NCBI GenBank assembly: GCA_017416485.1
Contig: JAFQCH010000020.1
Location: 1 to 64,000, forward strand
DNA: 64,000 nucleotides
From: Clostridia bacterium
GTDB taxonomy: Bacteria; Bacillota; Clostridia; Oscillospirales; Acutalibacteraceae
Direction: 5' to 3'
In this document: positions 49,644 to 57,873 of the stretch, in pieces
Layout of the letters: the number at the start of each line of letters is the position of its first letter
Position numbering within the stretch: position 1 is the first letter of the stretch
The notes under the pieces: model-generated
Told to the model about the DNA's origin: nothing
Database searches by the model: none
The model's input: only the letters and a program-made list of their open reading frames with translations
Made by a program: the position numbers and the translations under genes

Positions 49644-52412
49644 TTATATCAGATTGACATACTTCTGCATCAGTTCAGCGACACACTCTGATTCGGTCAT
49701 TTTGAGGCTGAATCCGTAGGCTTGCATGACGGCTTTGTCGTTTGCCTGATGTGCCTTGCGGAGTTCAACAGGCATTGTCAGTTCGTCATACAAATCAGCA
49801 AGAGAGCAATCGGGATAGAGTGCTCGTGCATCAAGGATTGCCTGTGCGGTCTGCTCTATTTTGGCTTTCTGCTCGTCTGTCGGCGTCGGCCAAGGAAAAT
49901 TATTATAAACTACATCATTGGAATATCGATAATCACTTTTTATTCTGCCACACACAGCTCTGACCCAAGCCATATGAACATTTGATGTTAAAATACCGAA
50001 GTGATAGATGGTTGATTTGGGTATCATATTATTTGCATCACCGCAAATAACATCACTTGACATGAATCCAAAAGGTATATACTTTCTATTTTCAGAGGTG
50101 TGTCTGGGAATTAAAATATAATCCGTTGTTGGTTGCCGCAGTTCCATAAAGCGAGTGGCATAGTCGGCATATTTTCGTGTTGCTTCCTTTGTACTTGCCA
50201 ATCTAAACTCTCTTATTGCTGCTATTCGTTTCAGAACATTAGGCATTTTATTCAACTCTGCCGGAGATACTTGATCTAACCATAAACACCAACGATTTAT
50301 ATTGTGTAAGTATTCTCTGGCTCCATAAAATTTTTTGATATATTTATCTGCTTGTGGTTCAATTTTAATAAACTGTTCGTACTCTTCTTCATCAAAAAAG
50401 AAGTTTCCGTTATCAACAGGACTACTTCCCTTGAGCATTTCGGGTACATCTGAAATCGGTTTTTTGTTACTCTCTACAAAAACATTAGGTCCTTCAATTA
50501 GATAAAAATTGATATTATCTACAAGTTGAAATCTCTCGTTAGAATAAAGTTGTCTTTTTCGCAAATTAAGTTCCGTACTAAAACCAACAATAACACAGTG
50601 AACATGTGCCTTAATACTTGCTTCACTGTCCCAACGGAATGTGCGGTGAGCAAAATCAATATGAATATTAAAACGTTCATAAAGCGGCTTCCACACACCT
50701 GCAACCTGTTCGCCTTGTGTAATTGAATTGGTTGAAACAAAGGCAGTACGAATATTGGTATTCTGCATCAATTCTGCTGCCTTGAAATACCATCCCGAAA
50801 CATAGTCAATTTTACCGGCGGTTTTATACGGCTTTCCTTTTTCATCAACATAAATTGCAAGAATATCTTTCTTTTGTTCGCTTGATTGCAATGAATAACC
50901 CACAAACGGCGGGTTGCCCATGATGAAATTCAATTTGTTTTTCGGCACAACCGTTTCCCAATCGATACGCAGTGCATTGCCCTCAACGATATTTGCATAG
51001 GATTTCAGCGGCAAGAAGTCAAGATTCATGTGAATGATGTTTTCCGTTTCCTTTAACATCTGACTTTCGGCAATCCACAGAGCGGTTTTGGCAACCGTCA
51101 CGGCAAAATCATTGATTTCAATACCGTAAAATTGCCCGATAGACACACGGATGCAATTCATCATATTCATCATAATCTGTCCGTCCGTTGTTTCTGCAAT
51201 GGCTTCATTTTCAAGACGGCGCAGAGAAATGTATGTTTCCGTGAGGAAATTGCCCGACCCGCAGGCAGGGTCAAGAAATGTAAGGGAAGCCAATTTGTTG
51301 CGGAACTGCTCCAAACGGGTAAGCTTTGTTTTCCGGACGGCAATTGCCTTTATTTCGGCAAACTCTTCACGCAGCTCATCCAAAAACAGAGGGTCAATCA
51401 CCTTGTGTATGTTTTCAATAGAGGTGTAGTGCATACCGCCCGAACGCCTTGTTTCGGGGTTCAGTGTGCTTTCAAAAACAGCACCGAAAATGGTAGGACT
51501 GATGGCAGACCAGTCAAAATCCTCGCTTGCCTTACGAAGTAGTAAGTCGCGCACACGATCATTGAGTTGCGGAATTTCAATATTTTCATCCGCAAACAAG
51601 CCGCCGTTGACATACGGAAATTCCGCAAGCAGACCGTTCTCATACGGGTCACGGTCTTTTATGTCGGTATCGAGCATTTTGAACAAGTCAATCAAGGCAC
51701 GACGCATATCTTTTGCTTCAAAAGACTTAATGTAATCATGAAACAGGTTACGCGAACCGAAAATGCCGGCATCTTCGGCATACAGGCAAAAAACAAGACG
51801 AACACAGAGCATATTCAGACTTTGCAATGAACGGGGATTGGCAGGGTCAATATACTGTTTAAGAATTTCATCATACAAAATGCCGACAAGGTCACCGGCT
51901 TGCACGGAAACCTCCATTTCCCGTCTGATGTTTTCATCTTCAACATTGACCATGAACTGTAAACGGTAAAACTCTTTTTCAAAATCCTTCAGCAAAATCT
52001 GTTCAGGTTCACCGTTTGGTTTTTCCATATCATAAATCAAAAATTCTTCAAAATTACAGGTGATAATCCAACGGGGTCTTTGCGAATAAGGCAAAACGGC
52101 AGAATACCGCTGTGCCTGCTGAAACGGGGTCAGCAAGGAGCCGTCCGATTGTTTAATCGGTTTTCGCAGGTCTTTTCCTTTTCCCTTTTGCTCAATGAGA
52201 ACATGCGTTGCAGGTATCATTCCGTCAATAAAACTGGTGTGGTCAATTTTCACCTGTTCTTCAAAGGTTATATATTTTTCGGGTTGCTCTACTCCGTATA
52301 CATCACGCAGCAAAGAAAGCCAGAACGGCTGGCTTTCCCCTTTTTCATAACCTCTTTCCTGCCAATATTCCGCAAATGCTTTGGCTGCTTCATTCTGACG
52401 GTTCATACTCAT
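49644..52412 (-). CDS. MmeI-like type IIG/IIL restriction-modification enzyme
   Basis: 922 residues combining nuclease, adenine methyltransferase and target recognition. N-terminal nuclease part with HVLIEQKGKGKDLRKPI (E-x-K) near residue 75, helical linker to about 330, then the gamma-type amino-methyltransferase: motif I FLDPACGSGNFLTETY and motif IV IMGNPPFVGYS. The specificity region follows (KKFYGAREYLHNINRWCLWL, AIREFRLASTKEATRKYADYATRF, YILIPRHTSENRKYIPFGF). The family matches MmeI-type enzymes that methylate one strand and cut about 20 bases away. AGGGGA precedes ATG. The gene has its own promoter and is followed by a protein of unknown function. Confidence 0.9.
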   Translation of the reverse strand: MSMNRQNEAAKAFAEYWQERGYEKGESQPFWLSLLRDVYGVEQPEKYITFEEQVKIDHTSFIDGMIPATHVLIEQKGKGKDLRKPIKQSDGSLLTPFQQAQRYSAVLPYSQRPRWIITCNFEEFLIYDMEKPNGEPEQILLKDFEKEFYRLQFMVNVEDENIRREMEVSVQAGDLVGILYDEILKQYIDPANPRSLQSLNMLCVRLVFCLYAEDAGIFGSRNLFHDYIKSFEAKDMRRALIDLFKMLDTDIKDRDPYENGLLAEFPYVNGGLFADENIEIPQLNDRVRDLLLRKASEDFDWSAISPTIFGAVFESTLNPETRRSGGMHYTSIENIHKVIDPLFLDELREEFAEIKAIAVRKTKLTRLEQFRNKLASLTFLDPACGSGNFLTETYISLRRLENEAIAETTDGQIMMNMMNCIRVSIGQFYGIEINDFAVTVAKTALWIAESQMLKETENIIHMNLDFLPLKSYANIVEGNALRIDWETVVPKNKLNFIMGNPPFVGYSLQSSEQKKDILAIYVDEKGKPYKTAGKIDYVSGWYFKAAELMQNTNIRTAFVSTNSITQGEQVAGVWKPLYERFNIHIDFAHRTFRWDSEASIKAHVHCVIVGFSTELNLRKRQLYSNERFQLVDNINFYLIEGPNVFVESNKKPISDVPEMLKGSSPVDNGNFFFDEEEYEQFIKIEPQADKYIKKFYGAREYLHNINRWCLWLDQVSPAELNKMPNVLKRIAAIREFRLASTKEATRKYADYATRFMELRQPTTDYILIPRHTSENRKYIPFGFMSSDVICGDANNMIPKSTIYHFGILTSNVHMAWVRAVCGRIKSDYRYSNDVVYNNFPWPTPTDEQKAKIEQTAQAILDARALYPDCSLADLYDELTMPVELRKAHQANDKAVMQAYGFSLKMTESECVAELMQKYVNLI

Positions 52413-52454
52413 ATCAAATTCCCCTTTTATACAAAAAGAAATACATTATTTTGT

Positions 52455-52483
52455 ATTATACCATACTATTACATCAAAATCAA
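52455..52483 (-). promoter_or_regulatory. promoter of the restriction-modification operon
   Basis: TTGATT, 17 bases, TATAAT on the minus strand, 42 bases before the start. Confidence 0.75.
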
Positions 52484-52529
52484 TCAATTCAAGGGGTATA
52501 AAAGGGACTGTCGACATGTGATAAATGTA

Positions 52530-52596
52530 AAAGTTTCTGACTTCAAAGTCGAAAACTCCTCATTTTTTGAAAGTTTCTGACTTCAAAGTCGGAAAC
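52530..52596. repeat. two direct copies of a hairpin repeat
   Basis: AAGTTTCTGACTTCAAAGTC occurs at 52531 and 52571, 40 bases apart. Each copy with its flank forms GTTTC-GACTT/AAGTC-GAAAC, a nearly perfect short palindrome. They lie between the hpf terminator and the restriction promoter; role unknown. Confidence 0.75.
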
Positions 52597-52618
52597 TTCG
52601 GTGTAAATGATGAAAATC

Positions 52619-52639
52619 GGGGCTGTCGGTGACAGCCCC
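52619..52639 (-). terminator. hpf terminator
   Basis: GGGGCTGTC, loop, GACAGCCCC followed on the minus strand by GATTTTC. Confidence 0.8.
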
Positions 52640-52671
52640 GTGATCTATTTTATGGTGTATTGCTGAAAAAA

Positions 52672-53202
52672 TTATTCCTGTTCGGGTTCAAGGATGCCGT
52701 AGCCGCCGTCGTTGCGGCGATAAACGACCGAGATGATACCCGATTCGGCATTGCGGAACATATAGAACTGATGCCCCAGCAGGTTCATCTGCAGAATGGC
52801 TTCGTCCACGCTTTCGGGTTTGAGTGCCACGGTTTTGGTGCGCACAACTTCAAATTCAACTTCTTCGTCCACAACTTCAACGGGAGCGAAATCGTCAATC
52901 GAGCCGGAGTGCATTCTTTTTTCAACGCGGGTCTTGTTCTTGCGGATCTGACGAACAAGGAGGTCTACACATTCGTCCAGAGCATCGTTCATATTCTCTG
53001 CTCTCTGCTGGGCACGGAACATGAGTCCGCCGGCACTCGTGACAGTGATTTCAACTGTCTGGGAGGACTTTTCCACCGTTGCGGTCACTTTTGCGGTGGC
53101 ATCCTCCCCGAAGAAGCGTTCAATTTTGGCAAGCTTCTTTTCTGCTCTTTCCTTGAAAGAGTCACGAGGTGTGCATTTTCTTCCGACGATTGTGATGTTC
53201 AT
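52672..53202 (-). CDS. hpf: ribosome hibernation-promoting factor, long form
   Basis: 176 residues: the long HPF that dimerises 70S ribosomes into inactive 100S particles in stationary phase. The N-terminal S30AE domain (MNITIVGRKCTPRDSFKERAEKKLAKIERFF... to about 100) binds the decoding centre, and the C-terminal domain (PVEVVDEEVEFEVVRTKTVALKPESVDEAILQMNLLGHQFYMFRNAESGIISVVYRRNDGGYGIL) makes the dimer contact. AAAAGGGGATG lies before ATG. Transcribed alone. Confidence 0.96.
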   Translation of the reverse strand: MNITIVGRKCTPRDSFKERAEKKLAKIERFFGEDATAKVTATVEKSSQTVEITVTSAGGLMFRAQQRAENMNDALDECVDLLVRQIRKNKTRVEKRMHSGSIDDFAPVEVVDEEVEFEVVRTKTVALKPESVDEAILQMNLLGHQFYMFRNAESGIISVVYRRNDGGYGILEPEQE

Positions 53203-53373
53203 TGTTACATCCCCTTTTCTATATATATTAACAGAACGAAATACAGAAAGTGTATTCCTTTCTTCTGTTTCCGTTTTCAGTATACCACATAAAATGGGGG
53301 ATGTAAAGAGTTTTTATATATTTTTTACAGTTCAGGTTAATTTAAGCTGAAAATTATGTCGAACATGCACAAG

Positions 53374-54216
53374 TTATAGAATAACTTCCACATGTCGGGT
53401 CACATGGCAGCCGATGTTAACCGCAACGGGAAGCCCCGCAATATGCGTCGGATAGGTTTCGATATTGACGCCGAGCGCCGTTACATCGCCGCCGAAGCCC
53501 TGACAGCCGATGCCGAGTGCATTGATTTTGTCAAGAAGTTTCTGTTCCATGTCTGCATAGAAGGAATCTGCATTGCGCTCGTCAATGTCGCGGCAGAGGG
53601 CTTTTTTGGAAAGCAGGGCAGCATACTCAAAGTCACCGCCGATGCCGACACCGACCACCACGGGCGGGCAAGGATTGGAACCTGCCATGCGCACAACATC
53701 CACCACAAAATCCATGATATCATCGGCTGACACGGTGGGGTTGAACATTTTTATTTTGCTCATATTTTCACTGCCGAATCCTTTGGGCGCAACGGTGAGG
53801 GTAATTTTATCTCCTGCAACAATGCGGGTATGAATCACCGCGGGGGTGTTGTCGTTGGTATTCACACGGCGAAGCGGGTCAAGGACAATGCTTTTGCGCA
53901 AAAAACCTTCCGTGTAGCCTTTGCGAACCCCTTCATTGACAGCCGATTCAAAATCCCCACCAACAAGGTGCACATCCTGCCCGATTTCGCAGAAAATGAC
54001 CGCCATACCTGTGTCCTGACAAACGGGAATCTGCAACTCGTCCGCTGCTTGCATATTTTTGCACATATCGCAGAAAATACTTTTTGCAATCGGATTCGTT
54101 TCGGCTTTTGCATTTTCCTCAATGCAGGTTTTCAGACTTTCGGGCAGATACACATTTGCCTTTATAACCGCATCACGCACGGTGTTTGTGATTTGTTCGC
54201 AATGAATCTCTCTCAA
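53374..54216 (-). CDS. class I fumarase/tartrate dehydratase, alpha subunit
   Basis: 280 residues, the full alpha half of two-subunit iron-sulfur fumarase or L-tartrate dehydratase. The three cluster cysteines are visible in PVCQDTGMAVIF, SNPCPPVVVGVGIGG and GIGCQGFGGDVTALGV. The start is TTG (54214-54216), with GGAAG at good distance and the family N-terminus MREI; no ATG fits. The beta subunit, usually the next gene, is absent here: the following gene is hpf. Either beta lies elsewhere or the subunit pairs with a distant partner. Oxygen-sensitive, in keeping with an anaerobe. Confidence 0.93.
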   Translation of the reverse strand: MREIHCEQITNTVRDAVIKANVYLPESLKTCIEENAKAETNPIAKSIFCDMCKNMQAADELQIPVCQDTGMAVIFCEIGQDVHLVGGDFESAVNEGVRKGYTEGFLRKSIVLDPLRRVNTNDNTPAVIHTRIVAGDKITLTVAPKGFGSENMSKIKMFNPTVSADDIMDFVVDVVRMAGSNPCPPVVVGVGIGGDFEYAALLSKKALCRDIDERNADSFYADMEQKLLDKINALGIGCQGFGGDVTALGVNIETYPTHIAGLPVAVNIGCHVTRHVEVIL

Positions 54217-54250
54217 AACAAAAACTTCCTTTCATGCTGAATAAAAATGA

Positions 54251-54275
54251 AAAAGGCGGCAAAAACTGCCGCCAT
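54251..54275 (-). terminator. terminator of the yabP-yabQ-divIC-yabR cluster
   Basis: GGCGGCA, loop, TGCCGCC followed by TTTTTC on the minus strand, directly after yabR. Confidence 0.88.
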
Positions 54276-54287
54276 AAAAAGCATAAT

Positions 54288-54734
54288 TTATCGGTTGCCG
54301 TTGCCGCGGCGGTTAGAGCGCATTTCGGGAGCAGAACGGCGAAGATCAGACATCTTTTCATCGCTGTCGTGCTTGAATTTTGCCATCATGTCTTCAAAAG
54401 ACATGGTAGACGGATCTGCCGCAGGCGGTGTGCCCTGCCACGTTTGCGGACGCGACGGACGCGGATTGCGTTTGCGTGGACGATCTTCAGGCGGTGCGGG
54501 AGGCAAAGCCTGTTTGATGGACAGGCTGATTTTGTTATTGTCGTTCACACCAAGCACCTTGACTTTGACGGTTTGCCCTTCCGCAAGATGATCTTTGATA
54601 TCATTGACATAAGTGGCGGCGACTTCGGAAATATGCACCATGCCCGACTCCCCCGTGGGCAGTTTGACAAATGCTCCGAATTTGGTCATTCCCGTGACCG
54701 TTCCTTCATAAATCTGGCCGATTTCTACCTGCAT
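54288..54734 (-). CDS. yabR: S1-domain RNA-binding protein (YabR-like)
   Basis: 148 residues. Residues 1-72 are an S1 domain: MQVEIGQIYEGTVTGMTKFGAFVKLPTGESGMVHISEVAATYVNDIKDHLAEGQTVKVKVLGVNDNNKISLSIKQA. The remainder is proline- and arginine-rich and disordered (PPAPPEDRPRKRNPRPSRPQ...RGNGNR). Position after divIC matches B. subtilis yabR, whose precise role in RNA metabolism is unclear. It is the last gene of the cluster. Confidence 0.9.
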   Translation of the reverse strand: MQVEIGQIYEGTVTGMTKFGAFVKLPTGESGMVHISEVAATYVNDIKDHLAEGQTVKVKVLGVNDNNKISLSIKQALPPAPPEDRPRKRNPRPSRPQTWQGTPPAADPSTMSFEDMMAKFKHDSDEKMSDLRRSAPEMRSNRRGNGNR

Positions 54735-54768
54735 AAAATGCGGTGTTCCTCCTGCTTTTTATTAAAAA

Positions 54769-55062
54769 TCATTTACCGGGGGTTACGTTGATGACTTTTG
54801 TTTCGTCAGGATAGCCGTAACCGAGTTCCCGTGCCTGATATTCATACTGTTCGCGTTCATCCGATTCATTAAGAATATGCTCATATTGTGCATTTTCTTC
54901 GCTGACGGAAGCATACTGGGATTCAAGCGCTGCCAATTTGTCTTCCTGGGCTTTTACCTCGGATTGCGTGGATAAAAAGAGAAACAACATGACACAGATT
55001 GCAAAAATGACTGCAAAAATCACAAGAATGCTGTGTTTTCTGCTTTTAAAAATGGTTCCCAT
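54769..55062 (-). CDS. divIC: septum formation initiator (DivIC/FtsB family)
   Basis: 97 residues: short cytoplasmic N-terminus, one membrane helix (SILVIFAVIFAICVMLFLFL), then an extracellular coiled coil (LAALESQYASVSEENAQYEHILNESDEREQYEYQARELGYGYPDETKVI). This topology and the REQYEYQARELGYGYPDE ending identify FtsB/DivIC, a bridge in the divisome with FtsL and DivIB. It lies between yabQ and yabR as in B. subtilis. Confidence 0.92.
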   Translation of the reverse strand: MGTIFKSRKHSILVIFAVIFAICVMLFLFLSTQSEVKAQEDKLAALESQYASVSEENAQYEHILNESDEREQYEYQARELGYGYPDETKVINVTPGK

Positions 55063-55091
55063 GCGCTTCCCTCCTTATTTTGCACAGTTTA

Positions 55092-55589
55092 TTATACATT
55101 AGTTTTAATGTGTTTGCAAGTCTTTTTTTTGCAATTTCGGAATATTTTTTTGCATTTTTTTGATTTTTTCACTCTGTTTTGATGCGGTCGAAGAAAGTGT
55201 TTGCGTGTGCGCACAAAAAGGCGGAAAATAAAGCAGAACACTAAACACAAAGGGCGCACAACAAAGCGCTGCCATTGCAAAATCAGCCAATCCGCAAAAC
55301 GGTATGTTAACCTGCCCGGCAGACAATACCACAAAAAAAAGCCGAACGGTTGGGCAAGCAATATGTATGCACGCACAATACCGAAATTATACACATAACA
55401 AAGCAAAAATGTCAGCAGCGACCACACAGCAAAAAACAGCACATCTTCAACAAACAACCGTACCCGTCCTGCCGGAATCAAACGACGAAAAAAACGCAGA
55501 ATATCCCACCCGATTCCGCATACAATTCCCAGCAAAAGCGCCCGAACAAGCGGCTCAAACTGTGCAGTGTTGGCAACACCGTAGATCAT
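55092..55589 (-). CDS. yabQ: spore cortex biosynthesis protein YabQ
   Basis: 165 residues, membrane protein with about four spans: ALLLGIVCGIGWDILRFFRRLI, VEDVLFFAVWSLLTFLLCYVYNFGIVRAYILL, FGFFLWYCLPG. The tail is strongly basic (RVKKSKKCKKIFRNCKKKTCKHIKTN). YabQ is needed for spore cortex formation. Its ATG overlaps the yabP stop by 4 bases. This is good evidence that the organism forms endospores. Confidence 0.9.
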   Translation of the reverse strand: MIYGVANTAQFEPLVRALLLGIVCGIGWDILRFFRRLIPAGRVRLFVEDVLFFAVWSLLTFLLCYVYNFGIVRAYILLAQPFGFFLWYCLPGRLTYRFADWLILQWQRFVVRPLCLVFCFIFRLFVRTRKHFLRPHQNRVKKSKKCKKIFRNCKKKTCKHIKTNV

Positions 55590-55861
55590 CGCAGCACCTT
55601 TTCAAACAAGCCTTTGGCGCGGGGCCGTGCATCGCTGTATTGCAGAGATTGTATTACTCCATTCAACTCTGCTTCCGCGGTTTCCAGCGAAAGTCTGTCG
55701 ATTTTCAGATTATTTCCGCGCACGGTCAGTTTGCCGTCCGACAAATACAGCACCACACTCTGTTCGTCAAAATTACCGATCTGCATGACTCCCGACACGT
55801 AAAGTGTTTTGTTGTTTTCCATGTGCAGCGTATGCGGCAGATGCTTTTTTTCTTCTGTCAC
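55586..55861 (-). CDS. yabP: sporulation protein YabP
   Basis: 91 residues, full YabP/YqfC family: NNKTLYVSGVMQIGNFDEQSVVLYLSDGKLTVRGNNLKIDRLSLETAEAELNGVIQSLQY. The start codon is GTG, with AAGGA upstream. First gene of the cluster; the yabO (S4-domain) gene that precedes it in Bacillus is not here. A sigma-E-type promoter is found upstream. Confidence 0.9.
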   Translation of the reverse strand: MTEEKKHLPHTLHMENNKTLYVSGVMQIGNFDEQSVVLYLSDGKLTVRGNNLKIDRLSLETAEAELNGVIQSLQYSDARPRAKGLFEKVLR

Positions 55862-55895
55862 AAAAAATCATCCTTCTTTCGGAAATATTCAATCA

Positions 55896-55924
55896 TATAT
55901 ATGCCGTTGGCGGAAAGGCTATTC
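55896..55924 (-). promoter_or_regulatory. candidate sigma-E promoter of yabP
   Basis: On the minus strand GAATAGC, 14 bases, CATATATA. This fits the sporulation sigma-E pattern (GNATAnn, 14, CATAnnnT) known for the B. subtilis yabP gene. It starts 34 bases before the GTG start. Confidence 0.6.
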
Positions 55925-55931
55925 TTTTGAA

Positions 55932-55961
55932 TTGACAATCCCGTTTCATCTGTGATAAAAT
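55932..55961 (+). promoter_or_regulatory. promoter of the GPH symporter gene
   Basis: TTGACA, 18 bases, TAAAAT, 28 bases before the start at 55990. It is divergent from the yabP promoter. Confidence 0.75.
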
Positions 55962-55989
55962 AATGACATCAACGAAAGGAGAAAAACGT

Positions 55990-57492
55990 ATGGCTAACAT
56001 TTTCACCAACACGGGCGATAAAATTTTTGACCGCAACAAATGGACCTACAGCCTGGGCGGCATCGGCCGTGACCTTGCCTATTCGCTTTACACCTATTTT
56101 CTGCTGACTTTCATTCTTTACACAAAAAATATCACCGATGCACAGTTTGCGCTCATCGGTGTTATCATCGTCATCTGCCGCATCTGGGACGGCATCAACG
56201 ACCCCGTTATGGGCGGTATCATTGAAAACACCCGTTCCAAAATCGGTAAATTCAAACCGTGGATCATCATCGGCTGCATCACAAACTCAATCGTTCTTGT
56301 TCTTATTTATTCCCTGCCGCTGGACGGCACGGCTTTTGTGGTGGCATTCACATTCCTGTATCTGCTGTGGGATCTGACCTACACCATGAACGATATCGGC
56401 TATTGGTCGATGCTGCCGTCACTGACCAGCGATCCCGAAAAAAGAGATATTCTTACTTCTTCGGCAAACCTGTGGGCAGGCTTGGGCACCATTCTTGCAA
56501 ACGGCCTGATTCCGTTGTTCACCGTCGGCAGCATGGCAATCGGCGGCAATGCCATCACAGGTTACAGAACCGTATCAATTGTGATTGCACTGCTGTTCAT
56601 CGGCTGCCAGACCCTCACCTGTGTCGGTGTCAAGGAACGCAATGTCGCAAACGTACCGCTGGAAGAACGTGTCGGATTCAAAAAAATGATCCGCATTATC
56701 TTCAACAACAAACAGGTGCTGTGGACTTCGCTGATTCTGTTGTTTGTTAACCTCAGCGGTGCTCTGTTGACGGCATTCGGCACAAACTACATTTACCTGT
56801 CTTACGGATATGAAGGCTCGTTTGCTTCCGTTTTTGTCATTTTCTACGGTGCTTCTTCGGCTATCAGTTATCTCGTATATCCCGCTCTTTCCAAAAAATT
56901 CTCCCGTATGGGCATGGTACGAATCTCGTTCGGTCTGACTCTTGTGGGATATCTTTGCTTCTTCCTGAGCGGCACACTGCTTTCGGGAACAGTATCCTTT
57001 GCATTCCTTTGTGCGGAATCCCTGTTCATTGGTCTGGGCTATTCGTTCTTCTATCTTGTTGCGGCGGTCTGCCTGTCGAACACGATTGAATACAATGAAT
57101 ATATGACGGGCAGCCGTGACGAAGCCATCATTTTCTCGGTGCGTCCGTTTATGTCCAAAATGAGTGCATCCCTGCAACAGGTCATCATCACCGTGGTATA
57201 TCTTGCCATCGGCATCAAGGGGATCACCGATCAGATTTCCGAAGCGGAAAATCTTGCCATCAGCAACCCCGGAGCATTCGGCGGACTTACAAAAGAAGAA
57301 TATGTAGCCAATATTCTTGCCGGTGCTGATGACGGCATGACATTGGGTCTTCGCATTGTCATGGCAGTTCTTCCCGTGGTCTTCATGGCAGTTGCGTATG
57401 TCATCATCCGCAAAAAATATACCATTGACGAAAAAGAGTATGACCGCATTCTCAAAGAACTGGATGCCCGTCATGCAAATGAAAACAAATAA
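55990..57492 (+). CDS. GPH-family glycoside:cation symporter
   Basis: 500 residues, 12 spans. WTYSLGGIGRDLAYSLYTYFLLTFILYTKNITDAQFALIGVIIVICRIWDGINDPVMGGIIENTRSKIGKFKPWIIIG contains the MelB-type R-D-x-x-Y-x-L start and the D-G-x-x-D-P helix 2 motif used for cation binding. YNEYMTGSRDEAIIFSVRPFMSKMSASLQQ is the conserved loop of helices 10-11. The substrate is unknown and no glycosidase is adjacent. The chosen ATG has AAAGGAG. It is not close to the GPH gene at 19074 in detail. Confidence 0.92.
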   Translation: MANIFTNTGDKIFDRNKWTYSLGGIGRDLAYSLYTYFLLTFILYTKNITDAQFALIGVIIVICRIWDGINDPVMGGIIENTRSKIGKFKPWIIIGCITNSIVLVLIYSLPLDGTAFVVAFTFLYLLWDLTYTMNDIGYWSMLPSLTSDPEKRDILTSSANLWAGLGTILANGLIPLFTVGSMAIGGNAITGYRTVSIVIALLFIGCQTLTCVGVKERNVANVPLEERVGFKKMIRIIFNNKQVLWTSLILLFVNLSGALLTAFGTNYIYLSYGYEGSFASVFVIFYGASSAISYLVYPALSKKFSRMGMVRISFGLTLVGYLCFFLSGTLLSGTVSFAFLCAESLFIGLGYSFFYLVAAVCLSNTIEYNEYMTGSRDEAIIFSVRPFMSKMSASLQQVIITVVYLAIGIKGITDQISEAENLAISNPGAFGGLTKEEYVANILAGADDGMTLGLRIVMAVLPVVFMAVAYVIIRKKYTIDEKEYDRILKELDARHANENK

Positions 57493-57503
57493 AAGAGCAA
57501 ATG

Positions 57504-57540
57504 CAAGGGTCGGACCTGTACAAGTCCGACCCTTGTTTTT
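57504..57540. terminator. bidirectional terminator
   Basis: Perfect 12-bp stem CAAGGGTCGGAC/GTCCGACCCTTG with TTTTTTA on the plus side. It separates the GPH gene and the convergent 46-aa gene. Confidence 0.88.
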
Positions 57541-57680
57541 TATTTGCTTTCTTCCTGTTCCTTGAGCAATTCTTCAAGTTTTGCCTCAAGTTCTGCAATT
57601 TGCTCATAGTTGGCAAAGATTTTGAAAATAAAAATTTGGACTTTGATGATTGCAACCAGAATTTTCACCATTGTGACCAT
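57540..57680 (-). CDS. 46-residue membrane-associated small protein
   Basis: A short frame with a strong ribosome site (AAGGAGG, nine bases before ATG). It reads as a hydrophobic, positively spotted helix (MVTMVKILVAIIKVQIFIFK, then IFANYEQ) followed by an acidic coiled coil (IAELEAKLEELLKEQEESK). The amphipathic layout and the good start argue for a real gene, and none is seen on the other strand. No family recognised. Possible roles are membrane-bound adaptor or toxin-like peptide; neither is supported further. Confidence 0.68.
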   Translation of the reverse strand: MVTMVKILVAIIKVQIFIFKIFANYEQIAELEAKLEELLKEQEESK

Positions 57681-57807
57681 TATAAAAACCTCCTTGGTTT
57701 AATGATTTAACAATTATATAATAACGGATAATTATGGTATTGCAGAATATGAAATGTAAACTGTTTATGAATTTCAGAGCATAATGCGTATTTTTTTAAA
57801 CACGGTG

Positions 57808-57837
57808 TTGACTTTGATTCATTTTGTATGTTACAAT
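57808..57837 (+). promoter_or_regulatory. promoter of the second TetR gene
   Basis: TTGACT, 18 bases, TACAAT, 36 bases before the start. Confidence 0.65.
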
Positions 57838-57873
57838 ACTGCCTGTTGATTCTTTAACAGGGAGAAAAAAATA

